64,000 nucleotides of DNA from the NCBI GenBank assembly GCA_023091735.1, contig JALKBU010000169.1, positions 1 to 64,000 on the forward strand. Reading direction: 5' to 3'. Made by a program: the position numbers and the translations under genes. The notes under the pieces are model-generated. The model saw nothing but the letters and a program-made list of their open reading frames with translations, was not told the origin of the DNA and did no database searches. Origin of the DNA: Trichomonas tenax. Taxonomy: Eukaryota > Parabasalia > Trichomonadida > Trichomonadidae. How positions within the stretch are numbered: the first letter of the stretch is position 1; the number at the start of each line of letters is the position of its first letter. Shown piece by piece: positions 42,129 through 53,091 of the stretch.

Positions 42129-42728
42129 TTTTTTTTTTGAGATTTTTTTGCGTGAAAAATTGTAATTGCGAAATATGATAACATATAGTTGAGCAGACCC
42201 ATTTCTCTCAAACTAACTTACTTATCAATTCTCTCAAATATTTTGTGTAGACTCGCAATAATTGACTAGCTTATCAATATTTATCCCGGAACTTTTCCAA
42301 TAAAATCATATTATGTCTGTGTTATAGACATTATAATGTTTCAATGATGATATATATAGAAGCTGAGCACAATTTTATTGCGTGGAAGAACTTATAAAAC
42401 GTTTAATAGAAAACGATTTTTATTGCGTATTTCAGATTTATTTGTTATATTAGATTTATTTATCAGGTTAAAATCGAAAATTATGTCTTATTGAATTTTT
42501 CAACGCACAAAAATCCTTAACTACCCGAAATTTACTATCCATATCATCACTGGAATTCAGATTTTCAATATTTTCCCGTCATTATACAATTGTCAAAGAG
42601 AAGAAGATATCGTTTTACTTTTGTGCTTATCGGTAAAAGTGACATCATTTGATTAAAACCTCCGATTTTTTCAACTATCAAAAAGAAAATCGAAAATCTG
42701 CATCTCAATTGTGTTATCATCATATTTG
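42129..42728. other. AT-rich spacer
   Basis: Leader of the minus-strand kinase gene and spacer; no further feature recognised. Confidence 0.45.
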
Positions 42729-43130
42729 CTACATTTTTTGTAAACCGACACGTTTTTCATTCACTTTTGTTACATAAAATTCATTTATTTTTTCATTATT
42801 CCATTTGCATACACTACCAAGAAATGGGGCTTCATATGTGATATTTATATAGAAACATTGATGTTTTATATCAATTAGACAATCTGCTCGTAAACTCACG
42901 CTTTCTGACACAAATAATCTATATTTGGCAAAAGTTGGGAGAGTCTCAATTTTTTTCGTAATGAGCTCCAAAAAAAGAAGTTCTCAAAATACATAAGATA
43001 CAACGCTCCCACACTATGCATTACACAATACATCGATCGAATATCTAAAGTGCGGCTTTCAACTGGGAGAAACTTGTTAATTGAATCATCAAAAGGGCAA
43101 AATCTCGCCAATGAGGCAAAGACTTGTTAC
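42729..43130 (-). pseudogene. Frameshifted remnant, possibly a surface beta-helix protein
   Basis: Two minus-strand frames join near 42960. The first reads ARFCPFDDSINKFLPVESRT and SVGALYLMYFENFF; the second continues ITKKIETLPTFAKYRLFVSE and CLIDIKHQCFYINITYEAPF. The short beta-like segments and GALYL recall beta-helix surface proteins such as the one at 35758-36742. An upstream in-frame TAA and the shift leave a fragment of about 130 codons. The family call is weak. Confidence 0.35.
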
Positions 43131-45673
43131 TGTAGATGTACCCTAAGACTGAATAGCCCAAATGGTAGTTATTGCCGAGAATTCTACATCAAAATCTCAA
43201 AAGATCAACATTATTAATAAATTTTATCAACATTTTTCTTCCGCAATGCTCTGTGGAACACTGAAAAAGAACATACTATCATCCCGTCACCTTTTCATTG
43301 GCAATAAAGACCTTGAAGACCAAGGCAGCATTCATCCTATCTGATGTCAACAGAACACATCAGGCATGATTACACCATCGCTGCTCGATTTGCTCCGCAA
43401 ACACCAACACCGGTGCAGTCTGATAATGAGCTACCTCATGATAAATCAGTACTATAGAGACGGTAGTTCGAGTTTAGAAACGCTCCATGAAGCTAAGCAC
43501 GCTTTGGACTTTGTTAAGGAATACGGAGTTTCAATAGAAAGCCCAAGTGATTAATATGAAAAGATTTAATCACCGAAATTTTGTTTGCTTGGCAATGTAT
43601 TTATCATCTATTCTATTATTTGTTTTTATTCAAGGTGTTTATTTACTGCTTTGTTGAGTTTTGAGAGACAATATCTTTGTTATCTCTCTCAGTTCGCAGC
43701 ATTTTTTATTATTTTTGCACGAAACGATCATACATGACCCAGGTCGGCTGTAAAGATCGTAGCTATTTTTTAGGCTGTGGATTCATTATACTTGAATGCT
43801 GACATCCAAAAGATACCACATACTTCTATTCTCATAAATGGGGCGAAAATGATGAAAAAAATGAATAAAATCAATAATAACTCAATGAATACACATATTC
43901 ATTATGCTTTAGTACAACTATAGCCAATAGCTTCTGATTGCAGACAACTTATATTGATAACAAGCTGATTTATTCAAATATAGGAGGAAATCAAATTGGC
44001 AATTTGATGTGTTCTTCGAAGTATATAGATTGTAACATATGAATATTATAGGGTATGGAGTTTTTATTTCATTGGTGTGTGCAAAAAAGATCTATTGTTT
44101 TTGTTGCAGTCTAGAGATAGCGTTTTATACCCCCTAGAAATCTGACACTTTGGACCTTGCCCTTAATTGACAATTTTTGTGTGATTGATGGAAAGGGTAA
44201 AAAATTTTTGTGGTTTGTGGAAAGGGCTTAGGATATGGGTCTGAAATTGTCTAGGTATGTCGACTTCCATGAAAATTCACGCCTGTAACACACATAGTGT
44301 TTGACAGAGAGCAAGAAAACAATCACTACCATGTCATACTTTTGCAGAAAATTCAACATCGATTTTTGACATCAGAATGCATTCGAATGACAAGCTCTTT
44401 TCAGTTTACCCATATACTCCTCATCGAAAATGATATACAAACTACGCAACGGAATATTTCTCGAAAAATTCGAATTCATTTTACCACTACGTCCTCATAG
44501 AATCGATGATTGGATAAAGTTAATGAGGATGTGCTTAGTTGTAAAAAAATCGTAATATGTAACATTTGCTCTGCCTCAACTTCGCTCAATGGTGCTGAAA
44601 TTATCCTCTAGTCCTTTAAAGTTTTCATTATTTCATTTCTTCAAGAAAAAACAAAATTTTCACAGCCGTTATTCATAATAATAACTAAAACATGGTGGCC
44701 GAAAAGTTGGTTTAGTTGTGCCCAGATTTTTCGTGTTGGGTTGAGGGCTGCTGTCACTTTTTAGAATTCTTAATTTTGTCATGTATATATTTAAATGACA
44801 ATATATTCTATACATGTCAAAACACTTGCTTTCTATAAAATAAAAATACATCATATAGTGATATCATTCGAATTTAGTCTGCTAGTAGTCATAGCATATG
44901 CTGCTGACATGTTGCTTTAAGTTTTTCCTGTAAAAATTATCTTTTTCACTTGATATCAAATTAATAACATTCATAAACTGACAAGCTTTTTTACCACGTA
45001 AATACTCAATAAGTAAGTCATTACAGAGTTAGTTAAATCGTTTAGATCGGGGGGTTGCACATTTCTAGAAAAACTGGCAATAAGGTATTTTTGTAAAGTG
45101 TCAAATTTTTAGAATAAGTTAATGAGTCAGGCGAACAAACTTTTCTAATAAAGGATTTTAACAATTTTTATTGCGTGTGGTAGCAGCACAAGGCTACACC
45201 AGTTATAATCTTGTTGAGTGGCACTGCTACAAGCTGAATTTTCATCGGGTGGCACCGCTGCAAACCAAATTAATGTTATCTATATTTTACTTTACATGTC
45301 ATATCCTAACGTGTAAATTCACAAATCTGACATGTAAAAATATCACTTTTCTAAAAAGATAGAGATATAAAACGGATCTTTAGCAACGGCTCATTGAAAT
45401 ATTTTCAAATTGAAATTTCATTAAATATAGATTCAACACATAAAAGAATGCCTAAACATACAATAAAAAACAACATTAGAATTAATTTCGCTTAATTTTG
45501 TTAAATTTGGATACAAAATAGTGTGTAGCATCTTAAATACATCCAAAAACTTCACAAAATTTTCGATCTCACAAATAACGGCGTCACTTTTTAAAATTAA
45601 AATCTTCAAAATATGATCATATATGTGATATAGATGTTTGATTATCCTTTCGTTAATTGAATCAAACCGTATT
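43131..45673. other. Gene-poor, repeat-bearing spacer
   Basis: A 62-codon frame at 43366-43554 (LLDLLRKHQHRCSLIMSYL to VKEYGVSIESPSD) looks coding-like but is unrecognised. The segment 43622-43715 resembles 46829-46905. TTTACATGTCA and its inverse lie at 45293-45303 and 45330-45340. GTGGCACTGCTACAAG near 45218 is nearly repeated as GTGGCACCGCTGCAAA near 45250. No intact gene. Confidence 0.45.
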
Positions 45674-45679
45674 TCATAA
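45674..45679 (+). promoter_or_regulatory. Initiator-like TCATAA before the C2-domain gene
   Basis: TCATAA fits TCA(+1)YWW with the A at 45676, 10 bases before the ATG at 45686, the usual spacing in trichomonad genes. Confidence 0.5.
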
Positions 45680-45685
45680 AAAGTA

Positions 45686-46405
45686 ATGCAGCTGAATATC
45701 CGCGTCGTCGAAGCGAGAGACATGCCAAAGGAGGACACATTCGGCAAGTGCGACCCATTTGTCGAGCTCCACGTCGGCTCAGCGATCCACAAGACACGTG
45801 TTTGCAAGAATACGTATAATCCAGTTTGGAATGAGACATACACCATTCCTTTGCCATGCCCAGGCACGACAATCTTCCTCAAGTTCATCGATTTCGATTC
45901 CTTTACCTCGAATGATCCATTCGCTACACTTACATTGAACACATCAGCGTTCATTGTTGGCCAGGTTACCGATAACTGGTACAACTTGACACCACTCAAG
46001 CACCACAAGCATGTTGGCAAGGTCCACTTGATCGTCCAGATCGCTCCAACAGGACATCCACCGTTCGTCCAGATGCAGGTCCCTCCACCACAGATGGGAA
46101 TGCCACCGCCAGGCATGGCTCCACCGCTGCAAATGGGAATGCCACCACCAGGCATGGCTCCTCCACCAATGGGATATCCACCACAGCCACAGTATCCACC
46201 GCAGTATCCTCCACAGGGATACCCACCAGCAGGATACCCACCACAGCAGCCATATCCTCCACGCCCAATGCCAGCTCCAATGCCAGCACCAGCTCCAGGT
46301 GCCTATCCAGGCGCTTACGCTATGTCCGCTAAGGATGCTTACAAGATGCAGAAGAAGGCGGCCAAGGCAGCAAAGAAGGCCGCTAAGCACGGTTTCTATA
46401 TTTAA
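45686..46405 (+). CDS. C2-domain protein with Pro/Gly/Tyr-rich tail
   Basis: A 239-residue protein. Residues 1-122 form a C2 domain (LNIRVVEARDMPKEDTFGKC, KTRVCKNTYNPVWNETY, DNWYNL). Calcium-ligand aspartates are present in the first loop (DTFGKCDP) and third loop (DFDSFTSNDP), so Ca2+-dependent membrane binding is likely. The next 85 residues are a low-complexity tail of PPGMAPP, QYPPQYPPQGYPPAGYPP and PAPMPAPAPG repeats, like annexin or C2-copine tails. The protein ends in a basic helix (MQKKAAKAAKKAAKHGFYI). The gene uses much GC-richer codons than the surrounding DNA, which suggests high expression. A membrane-repair, traffic or signalling adaptor role is inferred. Confidence 0.9.
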   Translation: MQLNIRVVEARDMPKEDTFGKCDPFVELHVGSAIHKTRVCKNTYNPVWNETYTIPLPCPGTTIFLKFIDFDSFTSNDPFATLTLNTSAFIVGQVTDNWYNLTPLKHHKHVGKVHLIVQIAPTGHPPFVQMQVPPPQMGMPPPGMAPPLQMGMPPPGMAPPPMGYPPQPQYPPQYPPQGYPPAGYPPQQPYPPRPMPAPMPAPAPGAYPGAYAMSAKDAYKMQKKAAKAAKKAAKHGFYI

Positions 46406-47072
46406 GTATGTTTTAGTTCATCTCATTTTAAACTCGAATTTACTGAATTTAAAATGCTCTAAACATGAATTACAGTTTTAAGTTGTTCTATTTCATTAAG
46501 GTAAAATGTATATTTTTCGATTCTATTTTGATGAAATTGTTAACATCTTTATTTCCAATTGGTAGCAATCCCTTTTGATTCCGGTGAGAAAAAATAATGT
46601 TCAAGTAAAATTGCCAAATAAATTAATTTACATGTCAATTTTCAATAGTATTCTTCTGTTCATTTTTTATTCAAAATATTGTGATAATCAGAATAATTTC
46701 GACGCGATTTTGATTGGTATTCATATTCATTTACAGAAGATGGATTAGCTTCAAAGTCTACGAAATGATATTAAGCTTCTCATGAAAACTTGTTTGATTT
46801 CATTGAGAATATAACTTATATCGTATATTTCTATTGTTCAAAAGGTTTGTTTATTGCTTTGTTTGATGGAAATTTCAATGATATTTCTCTCAGCATTTTT
46901 TAAATTTAACAGTATACGATGATGATATGATGGATATTGATTCCAGTTTAGCGATATAGTAGAAGCGCTCTTGTTCGGTTATCATGTTTGTTGAAGTTTC
47001 GAATGGATTTTGAGATGTTCTATTTTGTTTTGCCAAGAATTTTCCAGTCACTAATATTCTGATAAATTTTCA
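46406..47072. repeat. Spacer with diverged repeat copy and minus-strand remnant
   Basis: TTTACATGTCA occurs at 46627-46637. The segment 46829-46905 resembles 43622-43715 (shared TTTATTTACTGCTTTGTT-like and CTCTCAGCATTTTTTA blocks). On the minus strand 46890-47068 holds about 59 open codons (FIRILVTGKFLAKQNRTSQN to RFYYIAKLESISIISSSY and KFKKC) that look coding-like but are unrecognised. Confidence 0.4.
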
Positions 47073-48419
47073 TACCCAGTTTCACAATGCTTTAGCCACA
47101 GGTTTAAAGCAGGGAGTGTCAAGAATTTTGATTAAAGTTTGGTTGTTCGAAACAGCGCTGGTGCGCTTTTTCCTTTTTTGAGTCACCTTTCTGTAAACAA
47201 GCTTTTTAGTGTCACCATTGTATAAAAATAGTGATTGTTGAATTGTGGTGTAGTGGTTTAGTTAATACGAAAGGTTATATATGCCATCAGTTCAACTCCT
47301 TAAAGCCTTTTTATTTTTTTCTTTTTCTTTTTGTCGAAAAAAAGATATATTTTAAATTCCATGAAATGCAATATATATAAGATATACATGGTATACTGAT
47401 GTCAAAAAATACCATATCCTGCTCATCCGGCAGGAAAATTACATATTGAAATTTATTATTAGTTCATTTATCATGCTATTAATTGAATATCATTTCTCCA
47501 TCGTTAGTGGATACTATTTATATTATTAGTTAGAATGACTCAAATATGCAGAAAGCACTTCTCAGATGAAAACAAACAATTTATTTTTCAAACATTTAAG
47601 AGAGAAAAAATGAAATCCAAATAATGACTTGGATTTTATAATTATTACATAATGAATACTGATTGAGCAAATCGTTAAAAGAGACATTTTCAATTTTTTT
47701 CACTCATTTTTGAAAAATGTTAGATTAAGGAGTATTACATAGTGAAAATGTTACACATTATGAAAATATTTAATTTCAAATACTACCCAATGAATTACAT
47801 TAAAGTTTTTACTAAGATCTGTTATGATAATTTATTTATATATTGCTTTAGTTATAACTACTAAAGCAAATGATTCCTTGTATGATACTAATAACAATGA
47901 GAGAATTAAATTTACATGAATAAGCGTAATCATCATTATTTTGTGAAAATAATCAGTAAAATTTCAACGTTTTGTAGGATTTGATTGATGTTCTGTGTAT
48001 GGAGGTGGTAGAGTTCGACTGTATTTTGCGATTCTGCACTCAAATATGAGAAATTATTGTTTTTCGTGATTGAATAATTTTGGACCTAAAATTGTTAACG
48101 GTATGATAATATTTTTATTACAGAAGTGGATAGTGTATACAATTTATTTCGAGATCTTGAAGTCAAAATTAATGATCATTGTATGAATTTCGGAGATATG
48201 AGGAAATTACGTAATTTATGAGCTGATTTTTTGAAGTTTATTGGTACTCATGTATTGCATGGTATGTGTTAATTCATGCGGAAAAGCCTCAGCTTGCAGT
48301 TTACATATGAGTTTGGGGTAAACAGCGTTGAACCATCCATTAAAAAATGAATCTGACAATATGACATGTAAACACCAGAAAAGGAAGGAAGAGTGGCTAA
48401 AGTATTGTGAAACTGGGTA
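47073..48419. mobile_element. TA-flanked terminal-inverted-repeat element, non-coding (mariner-like size)
   Basis: A 27-base terminal repeat beginning TACCCAGTTTCACAAT at 47073-47099 recurs inverted at 48393-48419 with one mismatch (G/A at position 17). The outermost TA at each end could be a TA target duplication, as in Tc1/mariner elements, leaving a body of about 1.34 kb beginning CCCAG. No transposase frame is visible on either strand, and no DDE/D motif, so it looks like a non-autonomous or worn copy. Mariner transposons are known in Trichomonas, which makes this class plausible, but the family is inferred from size and flank only. TGACATGTAAA (48362-48372) lies just inside the right end. 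Confidence 0.6.
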
Positions 48420-48519
48420 ATTAAAATCCGAGATATCAACTAATAAATTGGCATAGGCTAGCGCACACGTAATAACTCTGTAGATGATGACATTGAATGT
48501 TGTCTATCATCTCCTGAGG

Positions 48520-48801
48520 TCAATCTGAGAAACAATTGAATATCAGTCTTTTTAATGATGAATCTGCTTCGAACGTTTCAATTGCACTACGCAGAAATGT
48601 ATATTGTTCAACTTTATCAAATCCAGAGAATTCAACATGTTTAATTATAGTATTTGAGGAGTCAAATTGAAAATAATAATACCCAGTATAATACGAAACA
48701 GTGACTTTGATCCTATCAGGCAAAAGTGCATCGATAACGACGTTAACAGCTGTATGATCGCATTTGGAAAAGTTGAAAAGGAAAAAGAAAAATAAAATCA
48801 T
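48520..48801 (-). CDS. Short secreted-protein-like frame (truncated surface protein?)
   Basis: Ninety-three residues from an ATG with a clear hydrophobic signal-like start (MILFFFFLFNFSKCDHTAV), then beta-rich sequence ending SSLKRLIFNCFSD. The second half (KVEQYTFLRSAIETFEAD) is faintly like one BspA repeat. It stops about 100 bases from the terminal-inverted-repeat element. It is probably the 5' end of a broken surface-protein gene rather than a complete small protein. Confidence 0.4.
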   Translation of the reverse strand: MILFFFFLFNFSKCDHTAVNVVIDALLPDRIKVTVSYYTGYYYFQFDSSNTIIKHVEFSGFDKVEQYTFLRSAIETFEADSSLKRLIFNCFSD

Positions 48802-49541
48802 TTTGGTTGACGATTATTTTTTACAATTCAAAATTTTATGATTTTTAAAATAAATTCACTCGTTCTATATCAATCTATATTGTAAAAGTGATAGTTTTTG
48901 AATGGTTTACATTAAATTCCGTGTGTCACGTTTATAAAATATAGATTGACAACGTTTATAAATGTAGATTCAAATTTAATCGTTCGATCGAACAAACATT
49001 ATAACCACTTAATGATGTATAATAAAATGTTGACGATAAAATTTTACGGTTATATACGTTTTTGGTTCCAAAATATTCCTCGTCAGGAGTAATCAATACA
49101 GGTTCGGAAATTGAAAAATAAATAGCTTCGGAGACTTGCAAACCCCATCTCATCTCGATGCAGAATAAGGCATAGTAAGATTGGATTCCAACTCGTCATT
49201 TTGGGATGACAGCTACCGAGTTACTCGTTTATATTTATTCGTTTTTTGTCATGTAAATTTATCAAAATCATTATTTATTGACAAATTTTAAGACATTTTG
49301 AAAAGATTACAAAAAGTAACTTTTCTAAAATTGTTCACTTTTGTATCAAGAAGTATTACACATAGATTGCGAATAACCTTAATATAACCTAATTAACTGA
49401 CACGTAAACTTTACATGTCAATATATTTTGATCAAAATCTTGGCCCATTTATGAGTGAATTCATGCGGCGAACATATTTGCGATAATAAATATTGATTAT
49501 TTTAAACAATAACAAGAATTATTTACAATAAATTTAAAATA
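48802..49541. other. Spacer
   Basis: No intact gene. A 65-codon minus-strand frame at 48956-49153 is unrecognised. TTTACATGTCA lies at 49410-49420, with a near match to its inverse (TGACACGTAAA) about ten bases upstream. Confidence 0.4.
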
Positions 49542-50225
49542 TTATTTCTCAAGCATGATTGCAGCAAATTCCTCATATAGATTTGTATGCTTTGGTCCTA
49601 ATATCTTTTGGATTTTCGCGAGAGTTTCAACGTTCGAACTATTTGAATTGTTATGACGCTGAATTTCCTGTATAAGCTGATTGAAATCGGAATATGTGAG
49701 CTCCTCTTTTGCTTTCTGCAGCAATTGCCCAGATTTGCTCTTTGGAGCTTTTTTAGGTGAGACTGGCTTCTGTAACTTTGTAGAATACTTTAATTCTGTC
49801 TTGGGAGCCAAGTTATCCAGCTCATCAATGATTGGCGTGATTGAGGGTGTATATTTAGGGATTGCGGGATTTTGTGCAGGAAGAGAAGGGTTTCCGTCCA
49901 AAATAGAACGAAGAGATTGATTTAATTGGTTGTATTTAGCTATTTCTTGCTCTTTCTCCTTTAGCTGACGAGATAACGAAGTATTAAGTTTCCTAAGTTT
50001 TTCGCATTCATTTGATAAATCGTTCATATCAGATTGAAGCTGTGCATTGATGTTCACGGCCTCTGAAAGCTGTGATTGCAGAGAAGTAACTTGATTTTGT
50101 AATTCGAGAGTTCGTTTTTGCCATATTTTGACTTCATTCGCTCTCTGTTGCTTTGCGTTTTCGATTGCAACTTGTAAATTGCTAACAGCTGCATCGAGTT
50201 GTTCATTAGAATCAATATCAATCAT
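49542..50225 (-). CDS. Coiled-coil protein with conserved C-terminal helical module
   Basis: A 227-residue protein starting at the ATG that gives MIDIDSNEQLDAAVSNLQVA. Residues about 8-105 form a long heptad coiled coil (LQNQVTSLQSQLSEAVNINA, LSRQLKEKEQEIAKYNQL). A Pro/Ser linker (PSLPAQNPAIPKYTPSI) follows, then basic residues and a C-terminal module (TYSDFNQLIQEIQRHN, ETLAKIQKILGPKHTNLYEE). That last module resembles the end of the plant At4g15545-like coiled-coil family, whose function is poorly known. The frame is open about 16 codons upstream without an ATG, so the internal Met is the chosen start. The cellular role is unknown; a scaffold or cytoskeletal role is plausible. Confidence 0.75.
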   Translation of the reverse strand: MIDIDSNEQLDAAVSNLQVAIENAKQQRANEVKIWQKRTLELQNQVTSLQSQLSEAVNINAQLQSDMNDLSNECEKLRKLNTSLSRQLKEKEQEIAKYNQLNQSLRSILDGNPSLPAQNPAIPKYTPSITPIIDELDNLAPKTELKYSTKLQKPVSPKKAPKSKSGQLLQKAKEELTYSDFNQLIQEIQRHNNSNSSNVETLAKIQKILGPKHTNLYEEFAAIMLEK

Positions 50226-50830
50226 CACAAAAATAAAAATGGAACAAAACTTTAAAATATCGATTTTGATCACAAAAGGAAATCAATCTATAGCAAAATT
50301 TTCGGTTCAAAACTCAATCATCAAAATATCAAAATTTATATAAATTCTCTAAAATCTCTACATAATCATAACTCTACATATTTTTGATAAATTTTCATTC
50401 CTATGTGTTTATTCAGTTATAAAAAAATTTCAAATTGTATGTTATTCTCCAAAGTCAAGATTTAATATTAGATCTTGTGAATGTCATGATTTATGAGTTA
50501 TAGCGGTTTATTCAACATTTTTATAATATCAAATTTAATATAACTTAAAAAAATCGATGTTTAATGACAATTCTTCATAGGCATTTTAGGCTTTATATAT
50601 CGAGCTTTTATTCAGTTTACTTCTCAAATATTTTTGATACATAAAATATATTTGTCACGTAATATTATATTAACTCAAATAAAAACGTGACACATATCTG
50701 TCAAATTTCCGCTCATTGAGTAAATGCCAAACTCAGAGTCCCCATGTGTTGCAATATCTAAATTTAAAATATTTCGAAGTAAAATTTTACATGATCGGAA
50801 AAGATTATTTTGTAATCTTCAAAATTTTAG
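50226..50830. other. Divergent-promoter spacer
   Basis: Lies between the divergently transcribed coiled-coil and transporter genes. AT-rich, with no gene or repeat recognised. Confidence 0.5.
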
Positions 50831-51901
50831 ATGGAGAAAGAAATTTCGATCTTCGGAATAAATTTAAGTGAATGGCCGAAGTGGAGTATTCTCACCATCG
50901 GTACAGTCGGCGTTTTCTTCTCCTTCATTATGCAAGGAACCGCCCACGAATTGATTTTCGGAAAATATAAATGCAAGGAATCATTATATCTCACTTTCCT
51001 TCAGTTCCTTGGTTACTCATCACTATCTATAAAGTTCTTCATCAATTTAATTTGTGGTAAATCAAGACTTCACGCGCCATTTTGGTTTTATCTCATTACA
51101 GCTTTGACTTTAGTCGGTTCAATGGCACTTTCGAATTTCTCGCTTGAAAAAATAAGCTATCCTACTGTCGTTTTGTTCAGATCTTCGAAATTATTGCCCG
51201 TGATGTTGGGAAGTTTCTTCTTTTTAAAGAAAAGATACTCAGCGATGGAGGTTGCCTCTGTGTTACTCATTGTAGCGGGTTTAATTGGAATGTCAATGAG
51301 TGATAAAAAAGTTCATAATAAATTCGACACTGTTGGTTTAATTGCACTTGTCGCTTCTCTATTTTGTGATGCATTTGCTTCAAATCTCGAAGAAAAATCA
51401 TTCGCAAAGTATCAGGCGCCACAGGACGAAGTTATTGCTATAATTTACCTTCTTGGTGCAATAATGGTTGGTGCTATGTCAATATTTACAGGCGAATTCT
51501 ACAATGGCACAAAGAAATGCGTGGAAAATCCAGGATTAATTGTCCAAATTTTGTTGTTCTCATATTTAGGCGCCGTTGGCATTCAGTTTATTTATCTTCT
51601 CATTAAGTCATTTGGTTCAGTTATCACTGTTATGGTAACATCACTCAGAAAGGCTTTCACAGTTCTTTTATCTTTCATTTTATTCGCAGACAAGAAATTC
51701 ACTATGTATCACATGACATCAATCGTTTTAATCTCGACAGGAATCGGAATGAATATATACGGAAAAAAAGTTTCTAAAGAATCAGAACAAATCGATAAGA
51801 AAGCAGACAGCTATGAAATTGCAGTCGAAGCTGATGATCAGAATGATATTGGTGCACAAAGCGATATAGAATCACCAACAGAACCATCCACAGATAAATA
51901 A
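50831..51901 (+). CDS. SLC35B-type nucleotide-sugar/PAPS transporter
   Basis: A 356-residue multi-pass protein of the drug/metabolite transporter superfamily, closest in pattern to SLC35B (UDP-galactose and PAPS transporters of ER/Golgi). About ten hydrophobic helices are seen, starting ILTIGTVGVFFSFIMQGTAH. The signature ALSNFSLEKISYPTVVLFRS followed by KLLPVMLGSFFFLKKRYS matches the SLC35B2/B3 TQVIFKxCKLIPVMLGG region. Later helices include IQFIYLLIKSFGSVITVMV and a TSLRKAFTVLLSFILFADK pair, also family-typical. The last 40 residues are a hydrophilic acidic/Lys tail without a clear dilysine ending. The likely role is import of activated sugar or sulfate into the secretory pathway for surface glycans. 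Substrate choice cannot be read from sequence. Confidence 0.88.
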   Translation: MEKEISIFGINLSEWPKWSILTIGTVGVFFSFIMQGTAHELIFGKYKCKESLYLTFLQFLGYSSLSIKFFINLICGKSRLHAPFWFYLITALTLVGSMALSNFSLEKISYPTVVLFRSSKLLPVMLGSFFFLKKRYSAMEVASVLLIVAGLIGMSMSDKKVHNKFDTVGLIALVASLFCDAFASNLEEKSFAKYQAPQDEVIAIIYLLGAIMVGAMSIFTGEFYNGTKKCVENPGLIVQILLFSYLGAVGIQFIYLLIKSFGSVITVMVTSLRKAFTVLLSFILFADKKFTMYHMTSIVLISTGIGMNIYGKKVSKESEQIDKKADSYEIAVEADDQNDIGAQSDIESPTEPSTDK

Positions 51902-52569
51902 ATATTTATTTTGTAATGTTTGCCTCGGTTTTGAACAAATCGAGGTAATGATAGTGTTAGAAATTAAATAAACATGCACTTTCTATCCTTTAATTGATCT
52001 TCATATTTTTATAAATATTCCCTAAATTACTGAATGCGCAGTTGCAATGAAGAACTAATGAAATTAGTCTTCAAGTTTTAAATAAAAAACTTTTTTAATT
52101 TTGTAACAGTCTCAAAAATTATCATTGCATCATTGAATTAAATTCGCATAAAAGATCTTCAAAATTTTCAGCTTGTGCCACAAACTCAATTGATTTTAAT
52201 CATTTTTAATCTGCTTTTCAAAAATCTTCAAACTCATAATGTATTTGTTATCTTCAAATCGATATCAAGTTGATCCAAAATTGAGATGCCATAATATTTT
52301 GAGAGAATTGATACTAAACTTTCATAGAGAATGTTATATGTTGTGCATCTGATAATAACACTATATAACAAATGCAGGAATATCACTCTGAAATAGAGGG
52401 AAAAAATACAACAGTCGAACATAACCTTATGTAATTTTTCATTGAATTTTGTTTTTAGTTGCTTTAATGGAAATAAAATTGAATATTCTGTTGATGCAAA
52501 TGTTACAAAATATCATTTATATTACTGATGTGTATATAATCATGATTATTCTTCCATCCTTTCCATTTC
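51902..52569. other. AT-rich spacer
   Basis: No intact gene or RNA recognised. It leads into a BspA-like fragment. Confidence 0.45.
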
Positions 52570-53086
52570 TGCATCAGTTAAAGATATTATTTTTTATCTA
52601 AATGTCACAAATATTATCAATTCTGCAATAAATAATCACAATATTTTGACATTGCGAATTCCAGATTCAGTCACTATAATTGATACTTGGACTATAGCTT
52701 CCTGTCGTGGCCTTGAAATTTTTATTCTTTCACCAAACATTAAACAACGCAGTGAGTTTTGCGTTAGTAATTTACCTTCATTGAGAGAACTTATCATTCC
52801 AGAAGGAGTGAATATCATTCCATATAGATCAATATATAATCTTAATAGTTTTAAAAGAATCATATTACCTTCAAATTGTTCTGTTGCCAAAGATGCATTT
52901 ATCAATATTCATTGTCTCCAACAATCAATATTGAAAGATCACAATCTAATTAATTCATATGTCAACGGTGGTATTCCTCGACATACATTTTTCCCACATC
53001 CAACATGTAATATTCGCTCCAACTTAATTCCAGCACAAAAGATTCCCTTATTAATCATTCTGATTTTTATTCCTGATTCTTTGTGA
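52570..53086 (+). pseudogene. BspA-like LRR fragment
   Basis: An open stretch without a usable ATG reads LRR-like units (RIPDSVTIIDTWTIASCRGL, NLPSLRELIIPEGVNIIP, LNSFKRIILPSNCSVAKDAF) and ends with a hydrophobic stretch (PLLIILIFIPDSL). The repeats are irregular, without the AF-xx-C core in each unit. It looks like the 3' end of a decayed BspA-like gene. Confidence 0.6.
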
Positions 53087-53091
53087 TTTTT

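Noticed and set aside
45944..46390. Trp-rich frame opposite the C2-domain gene
   Set aside because: It is the antisense of the Pro-Gln-Tyr repeats (CCA reads as TGG on the other strand).
47240..47320. tRNA gene: GGTGTAGTGGTTTAG resembles an A box and GTTCAACTCC a B box, followed by T-rich sequence
   Set aside because: Acceptor, T and anticodon stems do not pair. At best a worn tRNA-like sequence inside the inverted-repeat element.
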